Shown here one piece after another: positions 8,457-18,314 of a stretch of DNA of 64,000 nt (within the stretch, counting starts at the first letter, position 1; every line of letters begins with the position of its first letter). The notes under the pieces are model-generated. The model was given only the letters and a program-made list of their open reading frames with translations, was not told the DNA's origin and ran no database searches. The stretch lies in the NCBI RefSeq assembly GCF_013046825.1, contig NZ_CP053187.1, forward strand, positions 1,415,501 through 1,479,500, given 5' to 3'. A program made the position numbers and the translations under genes. Source of the stretch: Turicibacter sanguinis. GTDB lineage: Bacteria; Bacillota_I; Bacilli_A; MOL361; Turicibacteraceae.

Positions 8457-9326
8457 GTGAAAAAGATTAACTTATTAATTGTCACGGGAATGAGTGGAGC
8501 AGGAAAAAGTGTCGTACTGAATAGTCTAGAGGACGTAGGATATCATTGTATTGATAATTTTCCACCTATTTTATTGCCTAAATTAACAGATTTAATTTTG
8601 GGTACGAGTGAGCAATCAGTAAATTTAGCCGTTGTGATTGACTTAAGATCACTTGATTTTAACTCAATTGACGAGATGCTTTATTTCTTACAAGATAGTC
8701 ATTTTGTTAATGTCCATGTTTTATACTTAGATGCAGATGATGCAACATTAGTAAAACGCTATAAAGAAACTCGAAGAACACACCCATTATCACGAGATAC
8801 AAATTTATTAGATGGAATTGATAAAGAGCGAGAGTTGTTAAAGCCAATTCGAGATATTTCAGATGTTACAATTGATACAACGGGTCTAGCTGCTAAAGAT
8901 TTAAAACAGCAGATTATTACAAAGTTTGGGGATTTGGATTCAGATTATTTTAGCGTCACATTCATGTCATTTGGATTTAAACATGGAACACCGATTGATA
9001 CAGATATTATGTTTGATGTACGTTTTTTGCCAAATCCATTTTACATTGAAACATTACGTCCACAAACAGGACTTGATGATGGAGTTTATGAGTATGTGAT
9101 GAGTTTTGAGGAGACAACAACCTTCTTAGCTAAATTAGTAGATTTATTACAATTTTTAATTCCTAAATATAAGGCTGAAGGAAAATCACAAGTGATCATT
9201 GGGATTGGATGTACTGGAGGTCAACACCGTTCAGTTGCAATTGCTGAATACTTGGCGCACGCTTTTGAAAATGATTATAAAACCAATTCAAAACACCGTG
9301 ATATCCACCGAGCACATAAAAAATAA
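8457..9326 (+). CDS. rapZ: RNase adapter / nucleotide-binding protein RapZ (YvcJ)
   Basis: A P-loop nucleotide-binding protein. In Gram-negatives RapZ guides decay of the GlmZ RNA; in Firmicutes YvcJ binds GTP and affects competence and envelope functions. Walker A GMSGAGKS lies at about residues 11-18, and the characteristic C-terminal domain contains GIGCTGGQHRSV near 265. The length of 289 residues is standard. Translation starts at GTG 8457 after GAAGGGTG. It stands 15 bp before yvcK in the conserved yvcI-rapZ-yvcK-whiA order. Confidence 0.95.
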   Translation: MKKINLLIVTGMSGAGKSVVLNSLEDVGYHCIDNFPPILLPKLTDLILGTSEQSVNLAVVIDLRSLDFNSIDEMLYFLQDSHFVNVHVLYLDADDATLVKRYKETRRTHPLSRDTNLLDGIDKERELLKPIRDISDVTIDTTGLAAKDLKQQIITKFGDLDSDYFSVTFMSFGFKHGTPIDTDIMFDVRFLPNPFYIETLRPQTGLDDGVYEYVMSFEETTTFLAKLVDLLQFLIPKYKAEGKSQVIIGIGCTGGQHRSVAIAEYLAHAFENDYKTNSKHRDIHRAHKK

Positions 9327-9340
9327 GGGGGCCTAAAATA

Positions 9341-10321
9341 ATGGCAGAGTATGATTTAAGGGTAGCGGTAATCGGGGGTGGAACCGGGTTATCTACAATA
9401 TTAAGAGGATTAAAGCGTTATCCAATCGATATTACAGCGATTGTAACAGTTGCCGATGATGGAGGAAGCTCTGGAAGTTTAAGAAGTGATTTTGATGTTC
9501 CACCACCAGGAGATATTCGAAATGTTCTAGTGGCATTATCGGAAGTAGAACCACTAGTGCAAGAACTATTTCAATATCGTTTTAAAGGTGAAACAGAATT
9601 AGCAGGTCATCCAACAGGAAATCTTTTAATTGCTGCAATGACAAATATCACAGGGGATTTTGCATCAGCGGTTCAAAAGTTAAGTGAAGTTTTAAAAGTT
9701 CGAGGAACAGTATTACCAGTAAGTAACACCCCGTTATGCTTGTGTGCTGAGTATGATGATGGTACAATCATTCAAGGCGAATCACTCATTCCTGTTGAAG
9801 ATAAGAAAATTAAACGTGTCTATTATACAAATCCAGATGAGCCAGCACTAGATGAAGCTGTTGAAGCTATCATGGAGGCAGACTTAGTTCTTTTAGGCCC
9901 TGGAAGTTTGTATACAAGTATTATTCCTAACCTTTTGTTAAAACAAATAGCTGATGCAGTTGTTAAAACGGAAGCTCAGTGTGTCTATTGTTGTAATATT
10001 ATGACCCAGCCAGGGGAAACAACAGGTATGACGGCTTCTGATCATGTTCGTGTTATTGAAGAACATGTAGGATGTCATATTATCGATAAGATTATTGTAA
10101 ATGATGAAAGTGTTGACGATAGTACTTATGAACGCTATACACATCAAAATTCTGATATGGTTGTCATTGACGAAGAGGTATTAGAAAACATGAATATAGA
10201 TGTTATTAAGAGCCGATTAGTTTCTTATAATAACGTAGGAGAAGTGCGCCATAATACTAAGAAAGTAGCAGCAACTATTTTCTCATTATTATTAGACATC
10301 GAAGAACAAAGGGAGGGGTGA
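9341..10321 (+). CDS. yvcK: Gluconeogenesis/cell-shape factor YvcK (MgfK)
   Basis: A UDP-sugar-binding protein of the CofD-like (PF01933) family, required in B. subtilis for growth on gluconeogenic carbon and for correct PBP1 localisation. The N-terminal GGGTGLSTILRGLKRYP (about residues 12-28) is the family signature; DDGGSSGSLR (about 39-48) and GPGSLYTSIIPNLL (near 187) follow. At 326 residues it is full length. Its stop lies six bases before the whiA ATG, so the two are probably translationally coupled. Confidence 0.95.
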   Translation: MAEYDLRVAVIGGGTGLSTILRGLKRYPIDITAIVTVADDGGSSGSLRSDFDVPPPGDIRNVLVALSEVEPLVQELFQYRFKGETELAGHPTGNLLIAAMTNITGDFASAVQKLSEVLKVRGTVLPVSNTPLCLCAEYDDGTIIQGESLIPVEDKKIKRVYYTNPDEPALDEAVEAIMEADLVLLGPGSLYTSIIPNLLLKQIADAVVKTEAQCVYCCNIMTQPGETTGMTASDHVRVIEEHVGCHIIDKIIVNDESVDDSTYERYTHQNSDMVVIDEEVLENMNIDVIKSRLVSYNNVGEVRHNTKKVAATIFSLLLDIEEQREG

Positions 10322-10326
10322 TTATT

Positions 10327-11298
10327 ATGTCATTCGCTTCTGAAACAAAAAAAGAGTTAGTTCAAATTCAGTCAGATGATTGTTGTGCAAAAGCCGAATT
10401 GTCTGCTTTAATTCGAATGAATGGTGTGATTTCTTTATCGAATAAAGGATTAGTTTTAGACTTTGCAACAGAGAATGCGGCAATTGCAAGACGAACGCTA
10501 CAGTTAATTAAACAGCTCTTTGATACAGAGGTCGATTTATTATCACGAAAAAAAATGCAATTAAAAAAGAATAATGTCTATATTATTCGAATTAAAAAAA
10601 ATGCTAGAGATATTGCAACAGAATTAGGGATTATGTCTGAAAGTGTTGGATTTGTTCTTGGAATTGCAAAAGATTTAGTAGAATATGATTGTTGTAAACG
10701 TGCGTATATGCGTGGTGCTTTTTTAGCGGGAGGATCAGTTAATAATCCAGAAACATCATCGTATCACTTTGAAATTTCTACATTAGATCAAGAACTAGCA
10801 GAAGATTTAAAAGATTTAGCTAATGTTTTTAATTTAAATGCTCGTGTTTTACAGCGTAAAAAGGGATATATTATGTATATTAAAGAAGCTGAGAAGATCA
10901 GTGATTTTTTAAGAGTGATTGAGGCTTATAATGCAGTCTTGAATTTTGAAGATGTTCGTATCTTTAGGGATATTAGAAATTCAGAAAATCGTTTGAATAA
11001 TTGTGAAATTGCAAATGAAACTAAAACGATTGTGGCGGCTCAACGTCAAATTGATAATATTGAATTAATTGATTTTGTATATGGAATTGATTCATTACCA
11101 GAGAGATTACAACATGTAGCTAAATTGCGTTTAGAATTTCCTGAAGAAAATTTGAATTATTTAAGCGATATTTCAAATGAAAGAGGATTTAAATTAACGA
11201 AATCTGGGATTAATCATCGTATGCGTAAATTAGCTGAAATGGCTGAAGAAATTCGTGACAATCAAAAGAAACGTTTATTAGAAGAAAATCAAGATTAA
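10327..11298 (+). CDS. whiA: WhiA family protein (YvcL)
   Basis: A DNA-binding protein with a degenerate LAGLIDADG homing-endonuclease-like N-terminal domain and a C-terminal helix-turn-helix. It controls sporulation septation in Streptomyces; in B. subtilis it affects division and chromosome segregation. The family pattern YMRGAFLAGGSVNNPETSSY lies near residues 129-148, and the C-terminal motif LTKSGINHRMRKL near 290. I set the start at ATG 10327, eight bases after GGGAGGGG. An upstream GTG in frame overlaps yvcK and lacks spacing. At 323 residues it is full length. The crh gene that follows in Bacillus is absent; a terminator and gpmI follow instead. Confidence 0.95.
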   Translation: MSFASETKKELVQIQSDDCCAKAELSALIRMNGVISLSNKGLVLDFATENAAIARRTLQLIKQLFDTEVDLLSRKKMQLKKNNVYIIRIKKNARDIATELGIMSESVGFVLGIAKDLVEYDCCKRAYMRGAFLAGGSVNNPETSSYHFEISTLDQELAEDLKDLANVFNLNARVLQRKKGYIMYIKEAEKISDFLRVIEAYNAVLNFEDVRIFRDIRNSENRLNNCEIANETKTIVAAQRQIDNIELIDFVYGIDSLPERLQHVAKLRLEFPEENLNYLSDISNERGFKLTKSGINHRMRKLAEMAEEIRDNQKKRLLEENQD

Positions 11299-11345
11299 AG
11301 CGAGATGATGAGTATCTATCGTTTTGAAATAGTAGAACAAACGTG

Positions 11346-11385
11346 AACCTTATTTATGACTATATGGCATAAATAAGGTTTTTTT
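11346..11385 (+). terminator. Intrinsic terminator after whiA
   Basis: AACCTTATTTATG pairs with CATAAATAAGGTT, then TTTTT. It ends the nudix-rapZ-yvcK-whiA unit. Confidence 0.92.
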
Positions 11386-11456
11386 ATGTTAAATCAAATT
11401 TAAGTTGAGTATGATTTTAAATGAATGATAGATAATAAAGAGGATTGAAAACAAAT

Positions 11457-11512
11457 TAACAACCGCTTACATTCTGATAATCTTGTACTTATAAATTAAA
11501 GTTTAGTATACT
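11457..11512 (+). promoter_or_regulatory. Promoter of gpmI with a partial cre-like element
   Basis: TTGTAC (11483-11488) and TATACT (11507-11512) are spaced 18 bp. Upstream, 11457-11471 matches the right half of a CcpA cre site (CCGCTTACA) but misses the left TG. CcpA binding is inferred only. Confidence 0.4.
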
Positions 11513-11541
11513 ATAGATAGATAATTTAAGGAGGAAACAAT

Positions 11542-13083
11542 ATGACTAAAAAACCTGTAGCATTAATCATTTTAGACGGATTTGGTTTACGTGATGAAAC
11601 TGCTGGGAATGCAGTTAAAGCGGCTAAAATGCCAAACTTAGATCGTTTATTCCATACATATCCTCATAACACTTTAGAAGCTTCTGGATTAGGAGTTGGT
11701 TTACCAGAAGGACAAATGGGGAACTCAGAAGTAGGACACTTAAACTTAGGTGCAGGACGCATCGTTTACCAATCATTAACTCGTATTAACTTAGCGGTTA
11801 AAAATGGTGAATTAAATACTGACGCAACAATTGCAGAAGGTGTTAAACATGCTTTAGAGAATAACAAAAAAATTCACGTAATGGGATTATTATCACCTGG
11901 TGGAATCCATTCACATAATGAACATATGTATGCATTAGTTGAAGCTGCAAAAGCTCAAGGTGCAAAAGAAGTTTATGTTCATGCATTTTTAGATGGACGT
12001 GATACAGCTCCTAAATCTGCATTAGAATATGTTGAGGCATTAGAAGCAAAATTAGCTGAAATCGGAATGGGGAAAGTTGCGACTGTTTCAGGACGTTACT
12101 ACTCAATGGACCGCGATAAAAACTATGATCGTACACAATTAGCTTACGATGCTATGACTCAAGGAACTGGAGAAAAATTCGAATCAGCTAAAGCTGGTGT
12201 AGAGGCTTCTTACAAAAATGATATTTTAGATGAATTCGTTGCTCCTTTTGTTGTTGATGAAAATGGATTAATTCAAGATGGAGATACAGTCATTTTTGCC
12301 AACTTCCGTCCTGACCGTGCACAACAAATCGCAATCGCGTTATCTAACCCAGAAAATGTTGCAAACTATGCAAAAGAAGGTAAACCAGCATTAGATTCAT
12401 CAAAAGGGCCAAAAGATGTATACTTTATTTCAATGATGTCTTACGGAAGTGCTGTAAATGGGCCAGTTGTATTCCCATTACAAGACTTAGCTAATACTTA
12501 TGGAGATGTTATTGCAGCAAATGGATTAAAACAATTACGTATTGCTGAAACTGAAAAATATGCTCACGTTACATTCTTCTTCGATGGTGGAGTAGATAAA
12601 GAAATCGAAGGAGCAACTCGAGTTTTAATTAACTCTCCAAAAGTTGCAACTTATGATTTAAAACCAGAAATGTCTGCTTACGAAGTAGCTGATGCTTGTG
12701 TAGCTGAAATTAACAAAGATATTCATGATACAATTATTTTAAACTTCGCTAACCCAGACATGGTTGGACATACTGGAGTATTCGATGCGACAGTTAAAGC
12801 ATTAGAAGCTGTTGATGAGTGCTTAGGTAAAGTTGTGGATGCAATCATCGCTAAAGGTGGAGTTGCAATTATTACAGCTGACCACGGAAATGCTGAAAAA
12901 TTAGAAGATGAAAATGGTGGAGCATACACAGCTCACACATCTAATCCAGTTCCAGTTATTGTAACTAAAGAAGGAATCGAGTTACGTAACGGAGGTAACT
13001 TAGGAGATTTAGCTCCAACAATGTTACAATTATTAGGTGTTGAACAACCAGTTGAAATGACAGGAAAATCAATCATTAAATAA
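11542..13083 (+). CDS. gpmI: 2,3-bisphosphoglycerate-independent phosphoglycerate mutase
   Basis: Interconverts 3- and 2-phosphoglycerate in glycolysis using two Mn ions and a phosphoserine intermediate. It belongs to the alkaline-phosphatase superfamily. LDGFGLRD near residue 10 supplies a metal ligand, [15 protein letters not shown] near 60 contains the catalytic serine, [10 protein letters not shown] lies near 186, and TADHGNAEK near 444 binds metal. The length of 513 residues is full size. A strong AAGGAGG precedes the start. It has its own promoter and terminator. Eno follows after a tRNA, but the gap-pgk-tpi genes that usually accompany it are not in this window. Codon choice is biased towards preferred codons, as expected for a highly expressed gene. 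Confidence 0.97.
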   Translation: MTKKPVALIILDGFGLRDETAGNAVKAAKMPNLDRLFHTYPHNTLEASGLGVGLPEGQMGNSEVGHLNLGAGRIVYQSLTRINLAVKNGELNTDATIAEGVKHALENNKKIHVMGLLSPGGIHSHNEHMYALVEAAKAQGAKEVYVHAFLDGRDTAPKSALEYVEALEAKLAEIGMGKVATVSGRYYSMDRDKNYDRTQLAYDAMTQGTGEKFESAKAGVEASYKNDILDEFVAPFVVDENGLIQDGDTVIFANFRPDRAQQIAIALSNPENVANYAKEGKPALDSSKGPKDVYFISMMSYGSAVNGPVVFPLQDLANTYGDVIAANGLKQLRIAETEKYAHVTFFFDGGVDKEIEGATRVLINSPKVATYDLKPEMSAYEVADACVAEINKDIHDTIILNFANPDMVGHTGVFDATVKALEAVDECLGKVVDAIIAKGGVAIITADHGNAEKLEDENGGAYTAHTSNPVPVIVTKEGIELRNGGNLGDLAPTMLQLLGVEQPVEMTGKSIIK

Positions 13084-13088
13084 TATTC

Positions 13089-13127
13089 AAAAAGACATAG
13101 CGCCTAAAAGGTGTTATGTCTTTTACT
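13089..13127 (+). terminator. Intrinsic terminator after gpmI
   Basis: AAAGACATAGCGCC pairs with GGTGTTATGTCTTT, followed by a T-rich tract. Confidence 0.88.
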
Positions 13128-13343
13128 TTTTGTAAAAAAAAGTGGTATTATTTTCGGTAAATTATAATATTTATAATCGGATTCATATATACTTTCAATA
13201 TATGATTGAAGTTTAATTTATAGGGAATAGGTGTGATTATTTGTAATATAAAATTCCATAATAAAGATAAAAGGTATGGATGATAAGACAAAGAAAAAAA
13301 TCGACTTATTCAAGAATTAAAGAGGTAAATTTAACGTTTATAT

Positions 13344-13372
13344 TTGAAAATGGTGGATATTTATGGTACTAT
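13344..13372 (+). promoter_or_regulatory. Promoter of the tRNA gene
   Basis: TTGAAA and TACTAT have an ideal 17-bp spacer. The expected start is about 6 bases before the mature tRNA. The 210 bp between the gpmI terminator and this promoter hold nothing I recognise. Confidence 0.75.
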
Positions 13373-13384
13373 ATAAAAGTGGAA

Positions 13385-13458
13385 GCCAGGTTAGTTTAGT
13401 GGTAAAACAACGCAATGGTAATGCGTAGCCGCGAGTTCGATTCTCGCACCCGGCACCA
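13385..13458 (+). tRNA. tRNA-Thr (anticodon GGT), CCA encoded
   Basis: A full cloverleaf is present: acceptor GCCAGGT/ACCCGGC, D stem GTTT/AAAC with loop AGTGGTA, anticodon stem ACGCA/TGCGT with loop ATGGTAA, T stem GCGAG/CTCGC with loop TTCGATT, discriminator A73 and encoded CCA. The G1-C72 and C2-G71 pairs and anticodon GGT fit known threonine identity. Two oddities: A4 opposite C69 is a mismatch, and the short D arm looks like that of Gly tRNAs. It has its own promoter and terminator. Confidence 0.88.
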
Positions 13459-13479
13459 TCAAAATGGATTGAAATATAT

Positions 13480-13507
13480 AATCTAGCTGAGAGCTAGATT
13501 TTTTTTT
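13480..13507 (+). terminator. Intrinsic terminator after tRNA-Thr
   Basis: AATCTAGCT and AGCTAGATT arms with a GAG loop are followed by seven T. Confidence 0.93.
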
Positions 13508-13679
13508 GTCAAATTTCTTAATTAGTGATTCATAATAATTGAAATTTTGGTCATATTAGAGATTGTATTGAAAAAAATTGAGATATTGAGGAATAATATG
13601 ATGTAAGAGCTTATTTTGTTTCATTAGTATGAGCTTTAATTTACAAAAAATAGCGTTTACAACAGAAAAATATCTTTAA

Positions 13680-15032
<1,353 letters not shown>

Positions 15033-15111
15033 TTTAATTTATTAAATTAAATCGCACACGATTGTTTTTAAGTTAGGGATTTATAACCTAATTAATCATG
15101 CACATATATTG

Positions 15112-15157
15112 AAGCCCATCTAGGTTTAGGTAACTAAATCTAGATGGGCTTTTTTTG
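15112..15157 (+). terminator. Intrinsic terminator after eno
   Basis: AAGCCCATCTAG and CTAGATGGGCTT arms are followed by T7. It is one of the strongest terminators in the window. Confidence 0.95.
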
Positions 15158-15518
15158 ACAAAAAAACATTTTCAAAATAATTGTCGATTTAACAAAATAT
15201 GCTAAAATATACTTATATATAAGTCTTCTATACTTAGAAAAAATGCGACCTATTAGTAGAAGATACCTTTTAAATGGGAGAGATTCCATTTGATTTTATT
15301 ACACCTTTGGTGAATTAACCTTTAGACAATAGAATACTGCTTTAATAAAAATTACCATAGGATGGAATTAATCTATATAATATAGGTTCGCTAGTATTTG
15401 GTGTGAAAAACAATCCGCAACTGATAGGAAGAAATTTTTATTTCAATATACAGTTCTAGAGTGTTTAACCAGTTTAAAATTGTTAAAAATATATGACATG
15501 ATTGAAAGGATGAGACAA
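15158..15518 (+). other. Long gene-free leader before the AI-2E permease gene
   Basis: About 360 bp without a gene. It contains a short hairpin (AAATGG/CCATTT near 15274-15293) and a late segment with GGTG...CCGCAACTG near 15399-15422, reminiscent of cobalamin riboswitch core strings, but the rest of that consensus is missing. I call no riboswitch. A long 5' UTR is possible. Confidence 0.3.
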
Positions 15519-16631
15519 ATGAAAAAATCAGAAGAAACTTTGAATTTTAAATTGATTAATCGAGTTGTCTTATTAATTGGGATCTTAGTTGGGGTTCAGG
15601 TTATTAAAATATGTTTTCCGATTATTAAACCTGTTATTTCAGCATTAAATTTAATTATTAGCCCATTTATTATTGCGATTTCTCTAGCATATTTACTCAA
15701 TCCATTAGTCGATTTCTTCTGTCGCTTACATTTTAAACGTTCATACGCGATACTTGTAACCTTTGTTTCAATTGTCGGTGGGTTATTTTATGCTATCTTT
15801 AGCTTAATTCCGTATTTAATTGTTAATATTCAAGAAGTACTTAATAGTATGCCAATGTTGATTGAAAAAGTGGAGCTTCTTATTTCTAATTTAAATCTAG
15901 ATTATATTGATATTTATAAGTTTGATTTTAGTTCTCTGTTTAGTGAAAATTCAAAATTCTTTACCCTTTTTTCATCATTTTTATCACGAGCAGGTAGTTG
16001 GTTATCAAGTGCAAGTAGTAGTTTTACGATGATTATAGGGATGTTATTCCTAGTTCCTATTTTGTTATACTATATTTTAAATAACTTCTATGAACTGCGT
16101 AATCGAATTAAAAACTATTTAATAACTCACCGTCATATTCAATTTTTTAATATTTTAAAAGAATCGGAAGAAGTTGTGAGGGGATATGTGTCAGGAACAT
16201 TAGCAGTATCACTTGCTTTATCGATAATTGCATCTATTTATTTTGCCTTAATTGGATTAGATAACGCGGTTGTATTTGGTGTTTTAATTGGATTTTTAAA
16301 TATTATTCCTTATGTGGGACAAATTATTGGTACGATTCCAGCTGCTCTTTTTGGTTTAACAGTTTCGATTTGGACGCCAGTGTATGTCATTATCGGAGTA
16401 TTAGCACTTAATTTTATTGAAGGAAACTTTATTAAACCACTTGTGTTCTCTAAAGCAGTAGACTTTCATCCAATTATTTTGTTAACACTTATTATTATTG
16501 GAGGACAAATTTTTGGGGTAATTGGGATGATTTTCATTATTCCGATTGCAGGTATTATAAAAATTATCTTACGTTATAGTAAAGACGTCTATTTTGAATA
16601 CCGTAGTAAAAAAAATAATGAATTGAATTAG
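15519..16631 (+). CDS. AI-2E family transporter (PF01594 permease), copy 1
   Basis: A polytopic membrane protein of the AI-2 exporter family, whose members range from autoinducer-2 export to Na+/H+ antiport; the substrate here is unknown. It has about eight hydrophobic segments with a long extracytoplasmic or amphipathic loop at about residues 95-165. The family segment GVLIGFLNIIPYVGQIIGTI lies near residue 265, and a KPLVFSKAVDFHPIILL stretch near 315. I place the start at ATG 15519 after GAAAGGATG; earlier frame starts at 15480 lack a ribosome site. It is transcribed alone, between the eno terminator and one of its own. A second family member is at 52116-53276. Confidence 0.85.
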   Translation: MKKSEETLNFKLINRVVLLIGILVGVQVIKICFPIIKPVISALNLIISPFIIAISLAYLLNPLVDFFCRLHFKRSYAILVTFVSIVGGLFYAIFSLIPYLIVNIQEVLNSMPMLIEKVELLISNLNLDYIDIYKFDFSSLFSENSKFFTLFSSFLSRAGSWLSSASSSFTMIIGMLFLVPILLYYILNNFYELRNRIKNYLITHRHIQFFNILKESEEVVRGYVSGTLAVSLALSIIASIYFALIGLDNAVVFGVLIGFLNIIPYVGQIIGTIPAALFGLTVSIWTPVYVIIGVLALNFIEGNFIKPLVFSKAVDFHPIILLTLIIIGGQIFGVIGMIFIIPIAGIIKIILRYSKDVYFEYRSKKNNELN

Positions 16632-16634
16632 TTT

Positions 16635-16668
16635 AAAGGTCATTTCATAATCATGGAATGACCTTTTC
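16635..16668 (+). terminator. Intrinsic terminator
   Basis: AAAGGTCATTTCA pairs with TGGAATGACCTTT, then TTT. It ends the AI-2E permease unit. Confidence 0.82.
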
Positions 16669-16858
16669 TATATTAAAACAAAAATATATTTCACCATTAT
16701 AAATGAGTCTCGGGCCTTATATATGCAAAAATAATCAAACTTCAAAAAATCATGTCTTTTCTACATATAATTGTTTAGTTAATCATAGAGTTTATAGATA
16801 AGAAATCTACTTTACCTTATGTAAATAATGAAGTAATGATTGTAGGAGGAGTTGTTAG

Positions 16859-17833
16859 ATGGGATTGTTATTATTGCAGTATGTGGGATTATCGTTTTTA
16901 GTCGTCTTTTCATCAATTAAAATTTCAGAATGTGTAGATGAACTTGATCAGAGAACTAAACTCGGGGGAGCTTTAATAGGAGGAATTTTATTAGCTGGGG
17001 TTACATCCTTACCAGAATTGATTACAAGTATTTCATCAACAATGATGTTAAATAACCCAGATTTAGCATTCGGAAACATTCTTGGAAGTAATGCTTTTAA
17101 TGTTTTTATTTTAGCGGTTGGAAATATTGTTTTTATTAAGCACATGTTATTTAATAACATAGGACGCTCTAACACGATGACAAATGTTATTAACTGTATT
17201 ATTTATATTATTATTTTATTTACGTTTTTTAGTCCAACGATTACACAGGTGGGACATGTTGGAACAGCATCTATTTCTATTGCGGTGTTATATTATTTAA
17301 ATTTAAAATTAGCTTCTAATTTAGAGTCTAACGACAATCAAAGTAGCGATTTGCCAAATCCATCAGAATCAATGCTTAACTTAATTTTACGCTTCGTATT
17401 CTTTGCAATTGTTATTGTGATCAGTAGTTTATTAGTTTCAATTACGACAGATAACATTGCAAGGGAGACTGGTGTTGGTTCATCTTTTGTGGGAGCAATC
17501 TTTTTAGGGGTGGCAACATCATTACCTGAGATGACTAGTTTAATTAGTTTAATTAGAATGCGTAACTATGATATTGCGGTTGGGAATATTGTTGGAAGTA
17601 ACTTGTTTAATTTTGGAATTATTGCTTTGACAGATGTTTTATATTTCTCGGGTAATATCTTTGAAATTGCCGATATCTCCAATTCATTGTTAGTTTTTGT
17701 TGGCTTGGCAGAATCTATTGTATTAGCTTTTGTGTTATTTGGTATTAAGATTAAAAATAAATTTTTATACGCAATTCCTTCTGTTTTGATTATTCTAGTT
17801 TATTGTTACTATATTACGACATCCTTGAAATAA
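16859..17833 (+). CDS. Sodium/calcium exchanger family membrane protein (CaCA, YrbG-like)
   Basis: A cation antiporter of the Ca2+:cation superfamily in the cytoplasmic membrane. The two inverted Na_Ca_ex halves each carry the two alpha motifs: GVTSLPELITSIS near residue 43 and GNILGSNAFN near 75, then GVATSLPEMTSLIS near 220 and GNIVGSNLFN near 245. The glutamates in the SLPE motifs are the ion ligands. There are about ten membrane segments and 324 residues, a normal size. The start follows AGGAGGAG. It is a single gene just before secG. Confidence 0.9.
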   Translation: MGLLLLQYVGLSFLVVFSSIKISECVDELDQRTKLGGALIGGILLAGVTSLPELITSISSTMMLNNPDLAFGNILGSNAFNVFILAVGNIVFIKHMLFNNIGRSNTMTNVINCIIYIIILFTFFSPTITQVGHVGTASISIAVLYYLNLKLASNLESNDNQSSDLPNPSESMLNLILRFVFFAIVIVISSLLVSITTDNIARETGVGSSFVGAIFLGVATSLPEMTSLISLIRMRNYDIAVGNIVGSNLFNFGIIALTDVLYFSGNIFEIADISNSLLVFVGLAESIVLAFVLFGIKIKNKFLYAIPSVLIILVYCYYITTSLK

Positions 17834-17891
17834 TGGTTGAAATTGTATAATAGATGTGATACAGTTTTGATATATACAAGGAGGGTTTAGG

Positions 17892-18122
17892 ATGTTTAGT
17901 TTAGGTGTTGTAGACGTATTATTTATGATTGTTTCAGTAATCCTAATTGTCTTAGTTGCATTACAAAGTTCTAAACAGGGATTAAGCGATTCATTAACAG
18001 GTGGAAATAGTGAGTTATTCAAGAATCAAAAAGAACGTGGAGCAGAAGCTTATATTGTTCGTGCAACTTATATTTGTTCAATTATTTTTATCGTTTTAGG
18101 ACTAATTATTTTTATGAAATAA
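17892..18122 (+). CDS. secG: Preprotein translocase subunit SecG
   Basis: A small membrane subunit of the SecYEG translocon. The 76 residues form two hydrophobic segments (about 5-25 and 54-75) joined by a loop with the family pattern LQSSKQGLSDSLTGG. A TATAAT box near 17846 and a strong AAGGAGGG precede it. In Firmicutes secG commonly lies before rnr and smpB, as here, though a terminator separates it from rnr. Confidence 0.95.
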   Translation: MFSLGVVDVLFMIVSVILIVLVALQSSKQGLSDSLTGGNSELFKNQKERGAEAYIVRATYICSIIFIVLGLIIFMK

Positions 18123-18130
18123 TATACTAG

Positions 18131-18158
18131 CTCATATTCGAAGAATATGAGTTTTTTT
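18131..18158 (+). terminator. Intrinsic terminator after secG
   Basis: CTCATATTC and GAATATGAG arms with a GAA loop are followed by T7. Confidence 0.93.
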
Positions 18159-18257
18159 AATGTCAAAATACGTAGTAGCAATAAATTATATAATATTGGT
18201 ACAAACTAAACATAGGTCAAATACAAGAGAACTTTGTATTCTCGGATTCTAAAAAAT

Positions 18258-18273
18258 GGTTAAATATTTAACC
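18258..18273 (+). promoter_or_regulatory. Perfect 16-bp palindrome in the rnr promoter region
   Basis: GGTTAAATATTTAACC lies just before a -10-like TATGAT (18277-18282) and 42 bp before the rnr start. It could be an operator; nothing identifies its protein. Confidence 0.35.
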
Positions 18274-18314
18274 GAGTATGATAGAATAGTAGTTATGAGT
18301 TGGAGGTGTGCTAT

